A DNA stretch of 64,000 nt from Phycisphaerae bacterium (lineage in GTDB: Bacteria > Planctomycetota > Phycisphaerae > Sedimentisphaerales > UBA12454): assembly GCA_041652575.1 (NCBI GenBank), contig JBAZHC010000004.1:62001-126000 (forward strand), written 5' to 3'. This document shows positions 18,128 through 27,043 of this stretch, piece after piece (the first letter of the stretch is position 1; every line of letters begins with the position of its first letter). The notes below the pieces were generated by a model that had not been told where the DNA came from, ran no database searches, and saw only the letters and a list, made by a program, of their open reading frames with translations. The position numbers and the translations under genes are program-made.

Positions 18128-18982
18128 CTATTTATATCCCCAGACAATAAAGGCCTGTCCATACCCTTCATCACAAAGCCAGGGATGTTTGCCGGTCTTA
18201 TGGCCGTTTTCTGTCAGCATCTTCTGCAATTGTTTAACTAAAGCTTTTTCGCTTTCTTCCGGCATCAGCGTAAACGGAAACTTTATGGAATGAGAAATCA
18301 TCGGCAAGGGATAGACACCGCTCGATTGAATATTTTTCAATTTGTATTTTTTTAAAATAGGCAAATAACTCTCAGTACCAGCATCTGAACGATAAACATC
18401 TTCCTTTGCTATGGCGGAATTTTCGAAATTCTCAGCATAACCTTTCAAAATGTCGTTTATCCACTCATAATCTTTTTGAATATTGTCTGAATAGTTTGGT
18501 ACGACGTACCCCAAAAACAAACCTCCATCAGCCAGTACGCGAATCTGCTCTTTAATTGAAATCTCAATATCCCTGAGGTGTTCCAATAAACCTATGGAGA
18601 AAACAACGTCAAAGGATGCATCTTTGAAAGGCAAGGCATTAACATCGCCGACCATGAATTCTGCCTTTAGATTATTAGCTCTAAAGATTTCCTGTGCGAT
18701 ATTAATGACACTCTCAGAAATATCCAGCAGCGTACAATCATAATCTGCATCACTAAAATAACATGAAAGACTGCCCCTGCCGCAGCCGACTTCCAGCACT
18801 CGCCTGCCCCGATTGAAGCGGGAGTCCTTCATTAATTCTCCTAAAAGGCTCCAGTGGTTTCTGAAAGCTAACTGAACCTGATTGAGTATTTCACCTTTCG
18901 TCCAATGGGTGTAATACGATTCCTTTCTCTGCTGCCAATTTCTCTCGAATGGATTAATTTCGCTGTGTTTATGGTTTTTCAT
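18128..18982 (-). CDS. Class I SAM-dependent methyltransferase
   Basis: A 284-residue methyltransferase with a clear SAM-binding motif RVLEVGCGRGSLSCYFSD at about residues 61-78, then LLDISESVINIA, EFMVGDVNALPFKDASFDVV and SIGLLEHLRDIE. The N-terminal 60 residues (ERNWQQRKESYYTHWTKGE) resemble those of methyltransferases from O-antigen loci. The substrate is likely a sugar in the surface glycan; no more can be said. It precedes the neuA-like gene by two bases. Confidence 0.8.
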   Translation of the reverse strand: MKNHKHSEINPFERNWQQRKESYYTHWTKGEILNQVQLAFRNHWSLLGELMKDSRFNRGRRVLEVGCGRGSLSCYFSDADYDCTLLDISESVINIAQEIFRANNLKAEFMVGDVNALPFKDASFDVVFSIGLLEHLRDIEISIKEQIRVLADGGLFLGYVVPNYSDNIQKDYEWINDILKGYAENFENSAIAKEDVYRSDAGTESYLPILKKYKLKNIQSSGVYPLPMISHSIKFPFTLMPEESEKALVKQLQKMLTENGHKTGKHPWLCDEGYGQAFIVWGYK

Positions 18983-19003
18983 TGCAGTTTATTGTTTTAT
19001 AAT

Positions 19004-20041
19004 TCAGAGTGTTTTGCAGTTTTTGCTGCACCGCTCCCCGTTTTTTTCATTGTTTTTTTCGAACTTTGCCAGTACTCTAAGTCTCAGCCCTAAATTATAT
19101 TGTAATATCAAATCTTCAACTTCGCCGCTTTCCAAAAAATGTCTGATTTCTTCCGGTATATACTTTGTACCGTCAATACTTTCATAAGGGTCAAGCCATT
19201 GAATTTGCCTTTTTATATTAGTAAGTCCGGTTAACACCGTATCCAGATGGATAATTTCGAAGCCGTTGTCCTGAAACAGGCTGTGAAGTGTTTTCCCTGA
19301 AAAATATAACAGATGGTTTCTTCCATCAAAACTTACACTTTTGCTCTGCAGGAACATACAATACAAGGAATAAGCGTTCGGAACTATAGCCAGAACGTAT
19401 GAAGTGTCTTTTGAGTGGTCTTTCATGTCTTTTAAAATCGTCAACGGGTCGGATAAATGCTCAAGAACACCAAATAAGGTAAAAACATCGAATTTTTGAT
19501 TTTCGTCGAGTTCGCTTAATAATTTCTGTTCGACATCCAGATTTTTCTGAGTTGCATAATAGCAGGCTTTGGAGTTTAATTCGACACCCTTTACGGACCA
19601 TTCCGGCTGATGCTTCTTCGAAATCTCCAAAAAATGCCCGGATGAACACCCTATATCAATTAAATTCAGGGTTGGCTTGTCAATATACTTTTTCAACAAC
19701 TGAATTTGTTCTGCATAATAACCTTTTTTCCACGCCTGCTCCTTTGCCGACTCCTGTATTTCAACCCATAAGTTATTCGCTCTGGAATCGTCATAGCGTT
19801 CCCTCGAAGATTCCGGAACAACCTGAGGATTAACAAAAATCATCCCACAGTTTTCACACCTTACAAAAGTGAACCCTCTTTTCACAAACAATTCTCTTTG
19901 TTTCCCAACTGGCGATTTACACAAAGGACAATCGATAATTTTTGAATATTTTGCATTTAACATCCCTGTCCTTGAGTCCGTCAATTCAGCCAACTCTTCC
20001 TCAAGTATCTGAAAATATAGTTCTCTCAGTTCCAAATCCAT
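19004..20041 (-). CDS. Zinc-ribbon class I methyltransferase
   Basis: A 345-residue protein with an N-terminal zinc ribbon, CPLC (about residue 38) and CENCGMIFVNP (about 62), followed by a methyltransferase core: LNLIDIGCSSGHFLEISKKH, VKGVELNSKACYYAT and FTLFGVLEHLSDPLTIL. This architecture (Zn ribbon plus Methyltransf_23) is common among C-methyltransferases for sugars in polysaccharide loci. The N-terminal 35 residues are acidic and leucine-rich. The substrate is unknown. Confidence 0.8.
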   Translation of the reverse strand: MDLELRELYFQILEEELAELTDSRTGMLNAKYSKIIDCPLCKSPVGKQRELFVKRGFTFVRCENCGMIFVNPQVVPESSRERYDDSRANNLWVEIQESAKEQAWKKGYYAEQIQLLKKYIDKPTLNLIDIGCSSGHFLEISKKHQPEWSVKGVELNSKACYYATQKNLDVEQKLLSELDENQKFDVFTLFGVLEHLSDPLTILKDMKDHSKDTSYVLAIVPNAYSLYCMFLQSKSVSFDGRNHLLYFSGKTLHSLFQDNGFEIIHLDTVLTGLTNIKRQIQWLDPYESIDGTKYIPEEIRHFLESGEVEDLILQYNLGLRLRVLAKFEKNNEKNGERCSKNCKTL

Positions 20042-20089
20042 AAGTTTTAATCTTTTGGTATATTAATTTTATTCAGGTCTATTTTTAGA

Positions 20090-21244
20090 TTAGTATGTCA
20101 ATATTTTGTTATTATCAATTTTAATCGTCGCTATTTTCTCCACTATTCTTTGGCCAGCGTTGCCATCGCCAAATAATTTATTCGGAGAGTATCTGCCGTG
20201 TTTCAACTGATTCGCAACAGCATTGGCAATTTCATTGCTATCATAGTTAGCGAAAACTACATTTTTCCCACACTCTCTGCCCTGCTGTCTGTCTCCAATT
20301 ATAACAACCGGCGTTCCCAAAAATGCGCCTTCCCTTATGAAGGACGACGAATTTCCAACGCAGCAAACTGCATTATTTAATACAGCGGCATAATGTTCAG
20401 GCGAAAACCCTCTAAAGTAGTGAAAATCCTCTTCCTTGTTAGCTTCCCTAAATACTCTGATGCCCTTTGAAACATCATCTGTACCCGCATCGACATTGGG
20501 CCAAAGTACGACTTTTTTAATATTTTTAAATTTCCCCAAAGCCTCTAATGTCTGACTTATCTGTTTGAATCCCTGCCCGTAACTGGTTGTTACAGGATGC
20601 TGTACAATAAGAATATAAGGTTCCGACCAATCTATCGTTTTGCCTGTACCGCCATAACTCTTCATTATATCGTTGCTGATACTCAGGTTTTCATTTGCCA
20701 ATAAGTCCATAGCCGGACAGCCGTAGTTGAATATGCGGTCCGGGTTTTCCCCCATTTTAATTATTCTTTCTCTGGCTTTTTCTGTCGCGACAAAATGAAT
20801 GTCTGACAATTTTGTGATTGCATGCCTGACCCGCTCATCAATGTTGCCCGTTACTTCGCCGCCCTGGATATGCACAAGTGTAATATTAAGATATGCCGCA
20901 GCAACCGCCGTAGCCATTGTTTCAAACCTGTCTGCTACGGTTATTACCATGTCCGGCTGCAAATCCTCAAAAGCAGTAGATAATTCCACAATGCCATAGC
21001 CTGTCGACTTTGCCTGTGTAGCTAATGTTTCACCTTCAAGAACATAATAGATTTTCCTGACAGGTTTGAATCCGTCTTTTAGTATAATTTCTACTGCTTT
21101 GCCGAATCTATAAAGTAAAGTAGATGCTCCGACAATAAGCTGCAGTTCCAAACGAGTGTCTTTTTCAATAGCCATTAGGACAGACTTTACCCTGCCATAA
21201 TTCGCCCTGCTTGCCACTACCACACATATTTTTCTTTTTTTCAT
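20090..21244 (-). CDS. neuC: UDP-N-acetylglucosamine 2-epimerase (hydrolysing), NeuC/LegG family
   Basis: A 384-residue NeuC-family protein. The N-terminus KICVVVASRANYGRVKSVL, the mid-protein VITVADRFETMATAVAAAYL and VHIQGGEVTGNIDERVRHA, and the C-terminal NSSSFIREGAFLGTPVVIIG are diagnostic. It closely parallels the gene at 6098-7258 and is less like the legG gene at 23131-24291. Its ATG overlaps the stop of ptmE (ATGA). Because legG already supplies the epimerase for legionaminic acid, this copy may act on a different nucleotide sugar or serve the second neuB gene. Confidence 0.85.
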   Translation of the reverse strand: MKKRKICVVVASRANYGRVKSVLMAIEKDTRLELQLIVGASTLLYRFGKAVEIILKDGFKPVRKIYYVLEGETLATQAKSTGYGIVELSTAFEDLQPDMVITVADRFETMATAVAAAYLNITLVHIQGGEVTGNIDERVRHAITKLSDIHFVATEKARERIIKMGENPDRIFNYGCPAMDLLANENLSISNDIMKSYGGTGKTIDWSEPYILIVQHPVTTSYGQGFKQISQTLEALGKFKNIKKVVLWPNVDAGTDDVSKGIRVFREANKEEDFHYFRGFSPEHYAAVLNNAVCCVGNSSSFIREGAFLGTPVVIIGDRQQGRECGKNVVFANYDSNEIANAVANQLKHGRYSPNKLFGDGNAGQRIVEKIATIKIDNNKILTY

Positions 21245-22335
21245 TCAAATAAACCTAATTTATCTATTGCTTCTCTGTACTCTTTCCATTGGCCGATATC
21301 TACGTATGATTTCTCAGATACAGGATATACTCCTACATTTTTTTTACTATCCAAAAGAACTGCGACAAGATCTGTCATATCGAAATTCTTATCTTTGGGA
21401 ATGAATTCCAGAACCTTTGATGACATAACATACATTCCGGTATTCACAGTAAAATCAAATTCCGGTTTTTCCTTAATGTGCTTAATCTTGCCCTCTTTTT
21501 CAAAATTAATGACGCCATAAGGAATTTGGTGATGATATATTGCACCAACAACAGTCAAAAGATTTCTACTGTCATTGTGAAATCTAAGTAAATCTGAGTA
21601 ATCTGCTTTCACTATCACGTCACAGTTGGAGACTATAAAAGTATCCCCTATTGTTAAAGGCAGAAGTTTAAGACCGCCTGCAGTACCAAGAAACTGTTCT
21701 TCCCAGATGTAATCTACATCGAAATCGTTCTGTGCACTTTCAAGATAAACCTTTATCATCTCGCCTTTATGATTCAGTGTCACATAAAAGTGATTTACGC
21801 CGTATCGGTTGAATCTGTCTATTATTATTCTTATGGCCGGTTTCTCGCCTATGGGCATAAGCGGCTTGGGCAGTATTTTCGTAAAAGGCTCCAATCTCGT
21901 ACCCTTGCCTCCCGCCATTATCACTACCGGCACATCTATCTTTTTAATGTGTTTCGACTCGTCCTCAAAGAGGTCTCTCCAGAAAAGCAAATCTACAATA
22001 TAATTATTTTCGTCCAAAACAGGGATTACTTCGATTGTCTTTTCCAGCATAGTTTTCCTGGCCTGTTCCAGAGTATATTTGCCTTTTTTAAATACTACCG
22101 GCGAGCGATTGCAGCATATCTCAATCTTTTGCGTCAGGTCTCCATCCTTCAATATTTGGCGTCTTATGTCGCCATCTGTAATAACGCCTTCCAATTTGTC
22201 TTCTTTGTCGCAGACAAATAAAATAGCCAGACCGGCCTGGTCTATTTTTTTCAGTGCCGATTTAATACTCGCATCTGATGATATTTTAACCTTTAAGAGA
22301 ATTTCTTTTTTTTGCTGATTATCCCTGGAAATCAT
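21241..22335 (-). CDS. ptmE: CBS-domain nucleotidyltransferase (PtmE-like GlcN-1-P guanylyltransferase)
   Basis: The N-terminal about 115 residues form a CBS-domain pair (DASIKSALKKIDQAGLAILF, GVITDGDIRRQILKDG, VIPVLDENNYIVDLLFW). A nucleotidyltransferase domain follows, beginning VVIMAGGKGTRLEPFTKI, then KPLMPIGEKP, FIVSNCDVIVKADYSDLL and the C-terminal FDMTDLVAVLLDSKK. This layout matches PtmE of Campylobacter jejuni, which makes GDP-glucosamine at the start of the GDP-linked legionaminic acid route. The assignment is supported by the adjacent legF, legG, legI, legH, legC and legB genes. The nucleotide specificity (GTP rather than UTP or CTP) is inferred from this context. Confidence 0.8.
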   Translation of the reverse strand: MISRDNQQKKEILLKVKISSDASIKSALKKIDQAGLAILFVCDKEDKLEGVITDGDIRRQILKDGDLTQKIEICCNRSPVVFKKGKYTLEQARKTMLEKTIEVIPVLDENNYIVDLLFWRDLFEDESKHIKKIDVPVVIMAGGKGTRLEPFTKILPKPLMPIGEKPAIRIIIDRFNRYGVNHFYVTLNHKGEMIKVYLESAQNDFDVDYIWEEQFLGTAGGLKLLPLTIGDTFIVSNCDVIVKADYSDLLRFHNDSRNLLTVVGAIYHHQIPYGVINFEKEGKIKHIKEKPEFDFTVNTGMYVMSSKVLEFIPKDKNFDMTDLVAVLLDSKKNVGVYPVSEKSYVDIGQWKEYREAIDKLGLFE

Positions 22336-22385
22336 TTGCCTAACAATCCTGTCTTACAATAAAATATAATATCCAAATAAAAACT

Positions 22386-23096
22386 TTATAATGACTTTCC
22401 CGCCTTTTTTTCCATAAATATTAATTCCGCCAGCTTAAAATCAACAATATCATCTATATCAATGGAACGGTCTTTAGGCATAATATAACCCAACGTCTTT
22501 TCAGGCAGAAAGATTTTACTTTGCAATAATACATCCGTCCTGCAAATATATATCGCTCCATTTAATTTATAAACAGCCGGCTCATCCTGCCTTCGATGAT
22601 ATTCTTTCCCGTGCGTTATGAAATTATTAATAAATCCCTGGTTCGTTAACATCTTCATGCTGTATGGATTTTCCGAAACTTCAGCAACACTCACTACTGC
22701 ATTGGCGGATTTATTCGCCAATAACATTTCAAAAGCCGCATCGATATCTGCAGAAGTTCTGAGTGGAGAAGTCGGCTGAAGTAAAACTACAAAATCGGGC
22801 AGATTTTTCTCTGTCTGTTCAAGTTGCTTAAGCAGATTTATCACAACGTCAATACTTGGAGTATCATCCTGTGCAAGCGATTCAGGTCTTAAAAACGGCA
22901 CACGTCCCCCAAATTTTTCTGCAACAGCGGCAATTTCCCTGGCATCGGTCGACACCACAATATCATCTATATAACTGCTTCCTTTTGCCTGCTCCACTGT
23001 CCAACCAATTAAAGGCTTGCCTCCGAAAGATTTGATGTTTTTCCCAGGCAGTCCCTTGCTGCCGCCCCTGGCAGTAATTATCGATATCACTTTCAT
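22386..23096 (-). CDS. legF: CMP-N,N'-diacetyllegionaminate synthase
   Basis: A 236-residue member of the NeuA/LegF family. Visible are ISIITARGGSKGLPGKNIK, IVVSTDAREIAAVAEKFG, FLRPESLAQDDTPSIDVV, LLQPTSPLRTSADID, YKLNGAIYICRT and SIDIDDIVDFKLAE. It would activate legionaminic acid with CTP in the cytoplasm. Of the three cytidylyltransferases in the locus, this one lies inside the legB-legC-legH-legI-legG cluster, which is the basis for the LegF name. It begins 34 bases after legG. Confidence 0.85.
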   Translation of the reverse strand: MKVISIITARGGSKGLPGKNIKSFGGKPLIGWTVEQAKGSSYIDDIVVSTDAREIAAVAEKFGGRVPFLRPESLAQDDTPSIDVVINLLKQLEQTEKNLPDFVVLLQPTSPLRTSADIDAAFEMLLANKSANAVVSVAEVSENPYSMKMLTNQGFINNFITHGKEYHRRQDEPAVYKLNGAIYICRTDVLLQSKIFLPEKTLGYIMPKDRSIDIDDIVDFKLAELIFMEKKAGKSL

Positions 23097-23130
23097 AGCT
23101 TTATACCTAACTGCTTACAACCCTCGGTAA

Positions 23131-24291
23131 TTATATAATATTATGGAACTTCTTTTTAATAAGATTGCTCAAGTCAATATTTTTAATCTTATCTTTTATA
23201 CTCTTAGCCGCGTTACCATCCCCCTCATAAGGATTTTTTACCTTTTTAAGCAGTGATTGAAACTCCCGTGAATACAATCTCTCAAAGGCTTTTAAGATAG
23301 TTCTCTGTTTGCATTGACAGTCAATTACACTTTCAGCTCTTACGCGTCCCTTCTGTCTGTCGCCTATATTAATTGTTCCAACATTTAAACTTGGTGCTTC
23401 TACAATTCCACTCGATGAATTACCTACAACTGCATCTGCATACCGCATCAAAGAAAGATATCTCTGGCCGCCTAATGACGTAAATGCTGCTGCCTTAGAA
23501 CTATTTTTCGAAATGTATTTATCAATCATTTTATTAATCAATCTTCCACCCGGGTCGGCATTTGACTTCGTGAAAATTATGCCCGTATCTTCTAATCTAT
23601 CCAAAACATTAAGCAGGACTTGAAAGTGTTTTTCTGATGTGTTATTTTCCAATGTTACCGGATGAAAAGTAACTAACAGGTTATGCTTCTTGAACTTAAA
23701 CCTTAGTTCTCTTTCTAATACATTCATGGACAACATCTCCATTCTCTTTATATTTTCAACTCCTAATGCTCCAACATTGAATACCCTGCCAGGCGATTCG
23801 CCAAGCTGAATTACTCTCTTTCTATATTCTTTTGTAGATGCAAAATGAAGATGGCTCATCTTGGTAATACAATGCCTCATAGCATCATCAAACGCGCCTT
23901 CCGTTATTTCTCCGCCATGAATATGGGCTACAGGAATTCTGCTGACAAGTGCTGCTGCAACAGCGCCGAAAATCTCGAATCTGTCACCAAGCACAACAAT
24001 AATAACTGGTTTCAGCCTTTCATAAGCCTTTGCAAAACCTGTTATCGCCAACCCCATCGATTTTGAAATCCCGACCGGCGTATCAACCTTAGAAAGAATT
24101 TTTATCTTTTTATCAATAGCAAATCCATCTGCTTCTATTGCCTTATAGGTTGACCCGAACTCAAGAGATAAGTGCATACCCGTTACTATCAACTGAAGCC
24201 GCAACTCAGTGTCTTTTTCAATCTCTTTCATCAAGGGTCTTAAAAGACTGTATTCTGCCCTTGAGCCGGTAATAACACAAACTTTTCTCAT
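23131..24291 (-). CDS. legG: Hydrolysing 2-epimerase for legionaminic acid synthesis
   Basis: A 386-residue NeuC/LegG-family enzyme expected to convert the nucleotide-linked 2,4-diacetamido-trideoxy sugar to the free manno-configured form. The sequence shows VCVITGSRAEYSLLRPLM, IVVLGDRFEIFGAVAAALV, AHIHGGEITEGAFDDAMRHC, a conserved VTFHPVTLENNTS, and NSSSGIVEAPSLNVGTINIG. The start codon overlaps the legI stop (TAATG), so translation is coupled. It is clearly distinct from the two other NeuC homologues in the window. The nucleotide (GDP or UDP) cannot be decided from sequence, but the neighbouring ptmE favours GDP. Confidence 0.85.
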   Translation of the reverse strand: MRKVCVITGSRAEYSLLRPLMKEIEKDTELRLQLIVTGMHLSLEFGSTYKAIEADGFAIDKKIKILSKVDTPVGISKSMGLAITGFAKAYERLKPVIIVVLGDRFEIFGAVAAALVSRIPVAHIHGGEITEGAFDDAMRHCITKMSHLHFASTKEYRKRVIQLGESPGRVFNVGALGVENIKRMEMLSMNVLERELRFKFKKHNLLVTFHPVTLENNTSEKHFQVLLNVLDRLEDTGIIFTKSNADPGGRLINKMIDKYISKNSSKAAAFTSLGGQRYLSLMRYADAVVGNSSSGIVEAPSLNVGTINIGDRQKGRVRAESVIDCQCKQRTILKAFERLYSREFQSLLKKVKNPYEGDGNAAKSIKDKIKNIDLSNLIKKKFHNII

Positions 24292-25295
24292 TACGGTTCT
24301 ATCAGTTCGTCCTTTTTAAAAAACTTTTTTGCAGTTTTACCTATCACACTGTCCCATTTCATTGGAGACATTCCCGCCGCAGGTCTCTTGGCAGCGAGGT
24401 TTCTTTCTGTGAACATTTCCTTTGGCTTTATATCTTTTGCTGCAACTATACTTTTTCTTGCTATCGGCTTATTTTTCAACTCTGATGGAGATGGTTTTTT
24501 GACACCATCCCCCAACGCTTTTTCAATATTTCTTATCGCACTTACCATTATTTTCAATTCATCCGGCTCTAAAGATGCTTTATGGTCAGGGCCATTCATA
24601 TTTCTATCAAGCGTAAAATGCTTTTCAATAACAGTTGCGCCAAGCGCAACTGCTGCTATTGGAACTTCTATTCCGGGGGTGTGGTCCGAATATCCGACTT
24701 TGACTTTCAGCTTTTCCTTTATAGTAAGCATCGCGAGAAGATTTACATCCTCAAAAGGAGTCGGGTATTCAGTATTACAATGCAGAATAGTTATATTTTC
24801 TTTTTTTGTGCCCCCTTTTATTAAAACACTTAGTGCTTCTTTAATTTCCCTTAGATCTGCCATGCCCGTTGAAAGTATTATTTTCTTTTTTAGGACTGCT
24901 ATTTTTCTCAAAAAAGGAAGGTTTGTAATCTCTCCTGATGGAATTTTGAATATTTCGAGCCTTAATTTATTAAGCAAATCTATACTCTTCAAATCAAAGG
25001 GAGAAGACATAAAAATTATTTTCTTTTTTTTACAATATTTGATGAGTTTTTTATGTGCATTCTCATCTAATTCCAGTTTTTTTATCATATCGAACTGTGA
25101 TTCAGAATTTCCGGTTGTTTTTTTCTGGTACTTTGCCTTGGGGGCAAATTTGCTTACAAAACTTTCTGCTTTGAAAGTCTGGAATTTTACAGCATCAGCA
25201 CCGGCATCTGCAGCCGCATTTATCATTTTTCTGGCTATCTCAACACAGCCATTATGATTAACACCGGCCTCTGCTATGACAAAAACTTTATGCAT
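24291..25295 (-). CDS. legI: N,N'-diacetyllegionaminate synthase (NeuB/LegI family)
   Basis: Condenses the 2,4-diacetamido-trideoxymannose product with phosphoenolpyruvate. The TIM-barrel carries VFVIAEAGVNHNGCVEIARK, AVKFQTFKAESFVSK, FKIPSGEITNLPFL, ILSTGMADLREIKEAL, VGYSDHTPGIEV and VIEKHFTLDRNMNGPDHKAS; a SAF domain occupies roughly the last 55 residues (RKSIVAAKDIKPKEMFTE). It is 334 residues, normal for the family. It sits between the legH-type acetyltransferase and legG, the canonical order in legionaminic acid loci. Confidence 0.9.
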   Translation of the reverse strand: MHKVFVIAEAGVNHNGCVEIARKMINAAADAGADAVKFQTFKAESFVSKFAPKAKYQKKTTGNSESQFDMIKKLELDENAHKKLIKYCKKKKIIFMSSPFDLKSIDLLNKLRLEIFKIPSGEITNLPFLRKIAVLKKKIILSTGMADLREIKEALSVLIKGGTKKENITILHCNTEYPTPFEDVNLLAMLTIKEKLKVKVGYSDHTPGIEVPIAAVALGATVIEKHFTLDRNMNGPDHKASLEPDELKIMVSAIRNIEKALGDGVKKPSPSELKNKPIARKSIVAAKDIKPKEMFTERNLAAKRPAAGMSPMKWDSVIGKTAKKFFKKDELIEP

Positions 25296-25297
25296 AG

Positions 25298-25933
25298 TTA
25301 CAATCTTCTTGCCGTATTTCCGACGTAAGTTCCACGCTTCGTAATTGATTTTACAACAATGGCGCCCGCACCTATTACTACTCCCCCTGTTATTTGAATG
25401 TTATTTGCTATTACACTGTTACCGCCAACAAATGTTCCTTCCTCTATAGTACAATTACCGCCTACAACGCTTCCCACTGAAATATGACAATGATCGTTTA
25501 CTATGGAATCGTGCTCTATAATTGCTCCCGTATTAATTATACAATTTTTCCTAATGGCCGCTCCGGCATTTAGAAATGCCTTATGCATAATAATCGTTCC
25601 TTCGCCAATAAAACTGTTTTTTGAAACATAAGCAAAAGGAGATACGACAACAGGTAATTCTATTTTTAACTTTTTAAGATATTTAAACATATCTCTTCTT
25701 TTATCGGGATTCTTTATCTGCCCGATCGTAATAAGAAAATATTTTTGTTCTTTTGACAATAAAGGCAGGTCTTTATCGCAAGCAATAATTTTGTATCCCG
25801 AAATTTTCTCGCCTAATTTTTGCTGTACGTCAACGATTCCCGCTATCTCAAATTTATCTTCCGCTTCAATAACATCAATACACGACCTGCAATGCCCTCC
25901 GCCGCCTATTAGTATAATCTTTCTCTTCTTCAT
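25298..25933 (-). CDS. legH: Sugar O/N-acetyltransferase, NeuD/PglD/LegH family
   Basis: A 211-residue enzyme with an N-terminal nucleotide-sugar-binding Rossmann-like part (IILIGGGGHCRSCIDVIEAE) and a C-terminal left-handed beta-helix of hexapeptide repeats (NAGAAIRKNCIINTGAIIEH, GNCTIEEGTFVGGNSVIANN, GGVVIGAGAIVVKSI). The histidine in GAIIEHD corresponds to the catalytic base of PglD. It would acetylate the 4-amino group made by the preceding aminotransferase. It is separated from legC by 12 bases and from legI by 2. Confidence 0.85.
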   Translation of the reverse strand: MKKRKIILIGGGGHCRSCIDVIEAEDKFEIAGIVDVQQKLGEKISGYKIIACDKDLPLLSKEQKYFLITIGQIKNPDKRRDMFKYLKKLKIELPVVVSPFAYVSKNSFIGEGTIIMHKAFLNAGAAIRKNCIINTGAIIEHDSIVNDHCHISVGSVVGGNCTIEEGTFVGGNSVIANNIQITGGVVIGAGAIVVKSITKRGTYVGNTARRL

Positions 25934-25945
25934 ATTTGATATGTT

Positions 25946-27043
25946 TTAAATTAACTCTCTTAATATTTTACAGACGTAATATATGTCATCCTCTGAATTC
26001 AGTGTCGAACTCGGAAAGCAGAGTCCCCTTTCATATATACTGTACGCATTTTCATAATCACTGTTCCTGTATGTCTTGTAGGGAGGGAATTCAACAACCG
26101 GCATAAATATTCTTCTCGTAGGAATGCTTTTGTCCGTTAGTTTCTTTTGCAGCTCAGTTATATTTATATCATCCTTAAAAATAACACATGTAAGCCAACA
26201 GGAACTTTCAGCGCCTTCATATTCTCCCTGAAAAACAATGCCATCAATATCTTCCAACTCCTGGCGGTATATGCGATTGAATTCCTTCTTTTGAGCCAAA
26301 AAACCGTTCAATCTTTCCATTTGGCCCAGCCCCAATGATGCCGCTATATTGGTCATCCTGTAGTTAAATCCAACCTCAGGGTGATAGTACCCCTTTGATT
26401 CCTGTCTCGCCTGGTTTACCAGAAATTTTATATGGTCCAGCTTTTTAATATCCCTGCCGGTTACCATTCCGCCCCCGCCGGTGGTGATTAACTTATTCCC
26501 ATTAAAACTAAAACAGCCAAAATCCCCAAAAGTACCGGTCTGTCGTCCTTTGTAAATTGCACCCAGGCTCTCTGTCGCGTCTTCAATGACATGCAAATTG
26601 TACCTGTCGGCAATATCACATATTTCATCCATATTACACGGATTACCATAAAGATGAACAGGAATGATAGCTTTTGTTTTCGGCGTTATAGCTTTTTTTA
26701 CAGCATTTAAGTCAATAGTCCATGTTACAGGGTCAACGTCAACAATTACAGGTTTTGCGCCTACATACAGTACAGGGTTGACGGTGGCGACAAAGGTAAG
26801 AGCCGGCACAATTACTTCGTCATCTTTCCCAATATTCAGTTCGTAAAGTGCTATGTGCAAAGCTGCCGTACCGCTTTGAGTTGAAACGGCTTTTTCTACA
26901 TTCAGATATTCGGCAAATTTGTTTTCAAACTCTGAAACGAAAGGCCCTACAGTAGAAACAAAACCGCTATCAATAACTTTGGCAATATATTGTTTTTCTA
27001 TATCGCTTAAGTTGGGAGCATCCAAAAATATGGATTTAGACAT
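25946..27043 (-). CDS. legC: PLP-dependent 4-aminotransferase (LegC-type, DegT/DnrJ/EryC1 family)
   Basis: Transfers an amino group to the 4-keto sugar made by LegB. The conserved fold markers are TQSGTAALHIALYELN, DVDPVTWTIDLNAVKKAI, IPVHLYGNPCNMDEI, VIEDATESLGAIYKGRQTGT and the PLP lysine motif FSFNGNKLITTGGGGMV. I place the start at 27043 (MSKSIFLDAPNL); the longer reading from 27082 would add 13 residues and deepen the overlap with legB. With this start it overlaps legB by 8 bases. It is 365 residues, typical of the family. Confidence 0.85.
   Translation of the reverse strand: MSKSIFLDAPNLSDIEKQYIAKVIDSGFVSTVGPFVSEFENKFAEYLNVEKAVSTQSGTAALHIALYELNIGKDDEVIVPALTFVATVNPVLYVGAKPVIVDVDPVTWTIDLNAVKKAITPKTKAIIPVHLYGNPCNMDEICDIADRYNLHVIEDATESLGAIYKGRQTGTFGDFGCFSFNGNKLITTGGGGMVTGRDIKKLDHIKFLVNQARQESKGYYHPEVGFNYRMTNIAASLGLGQMERLNGFLAQKKEFNRIYRQELEDIDGIVFQGEYEGAESSCWLTCVIFKDDINITELQKKLTDKSIPTRRIFMPVVEFPPYKTYRNSDYENAYSIYERGLCFPSSTLNSEDDIYYVCKILRELI

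Noticed and set aside
24388..25257. 289-codon plus-strand frame opposite legI
   Set aside because: It lies antisense to a well-supported NeuB-family gene; its translation is low-complexity Phe/Ser/Ile without motifs.
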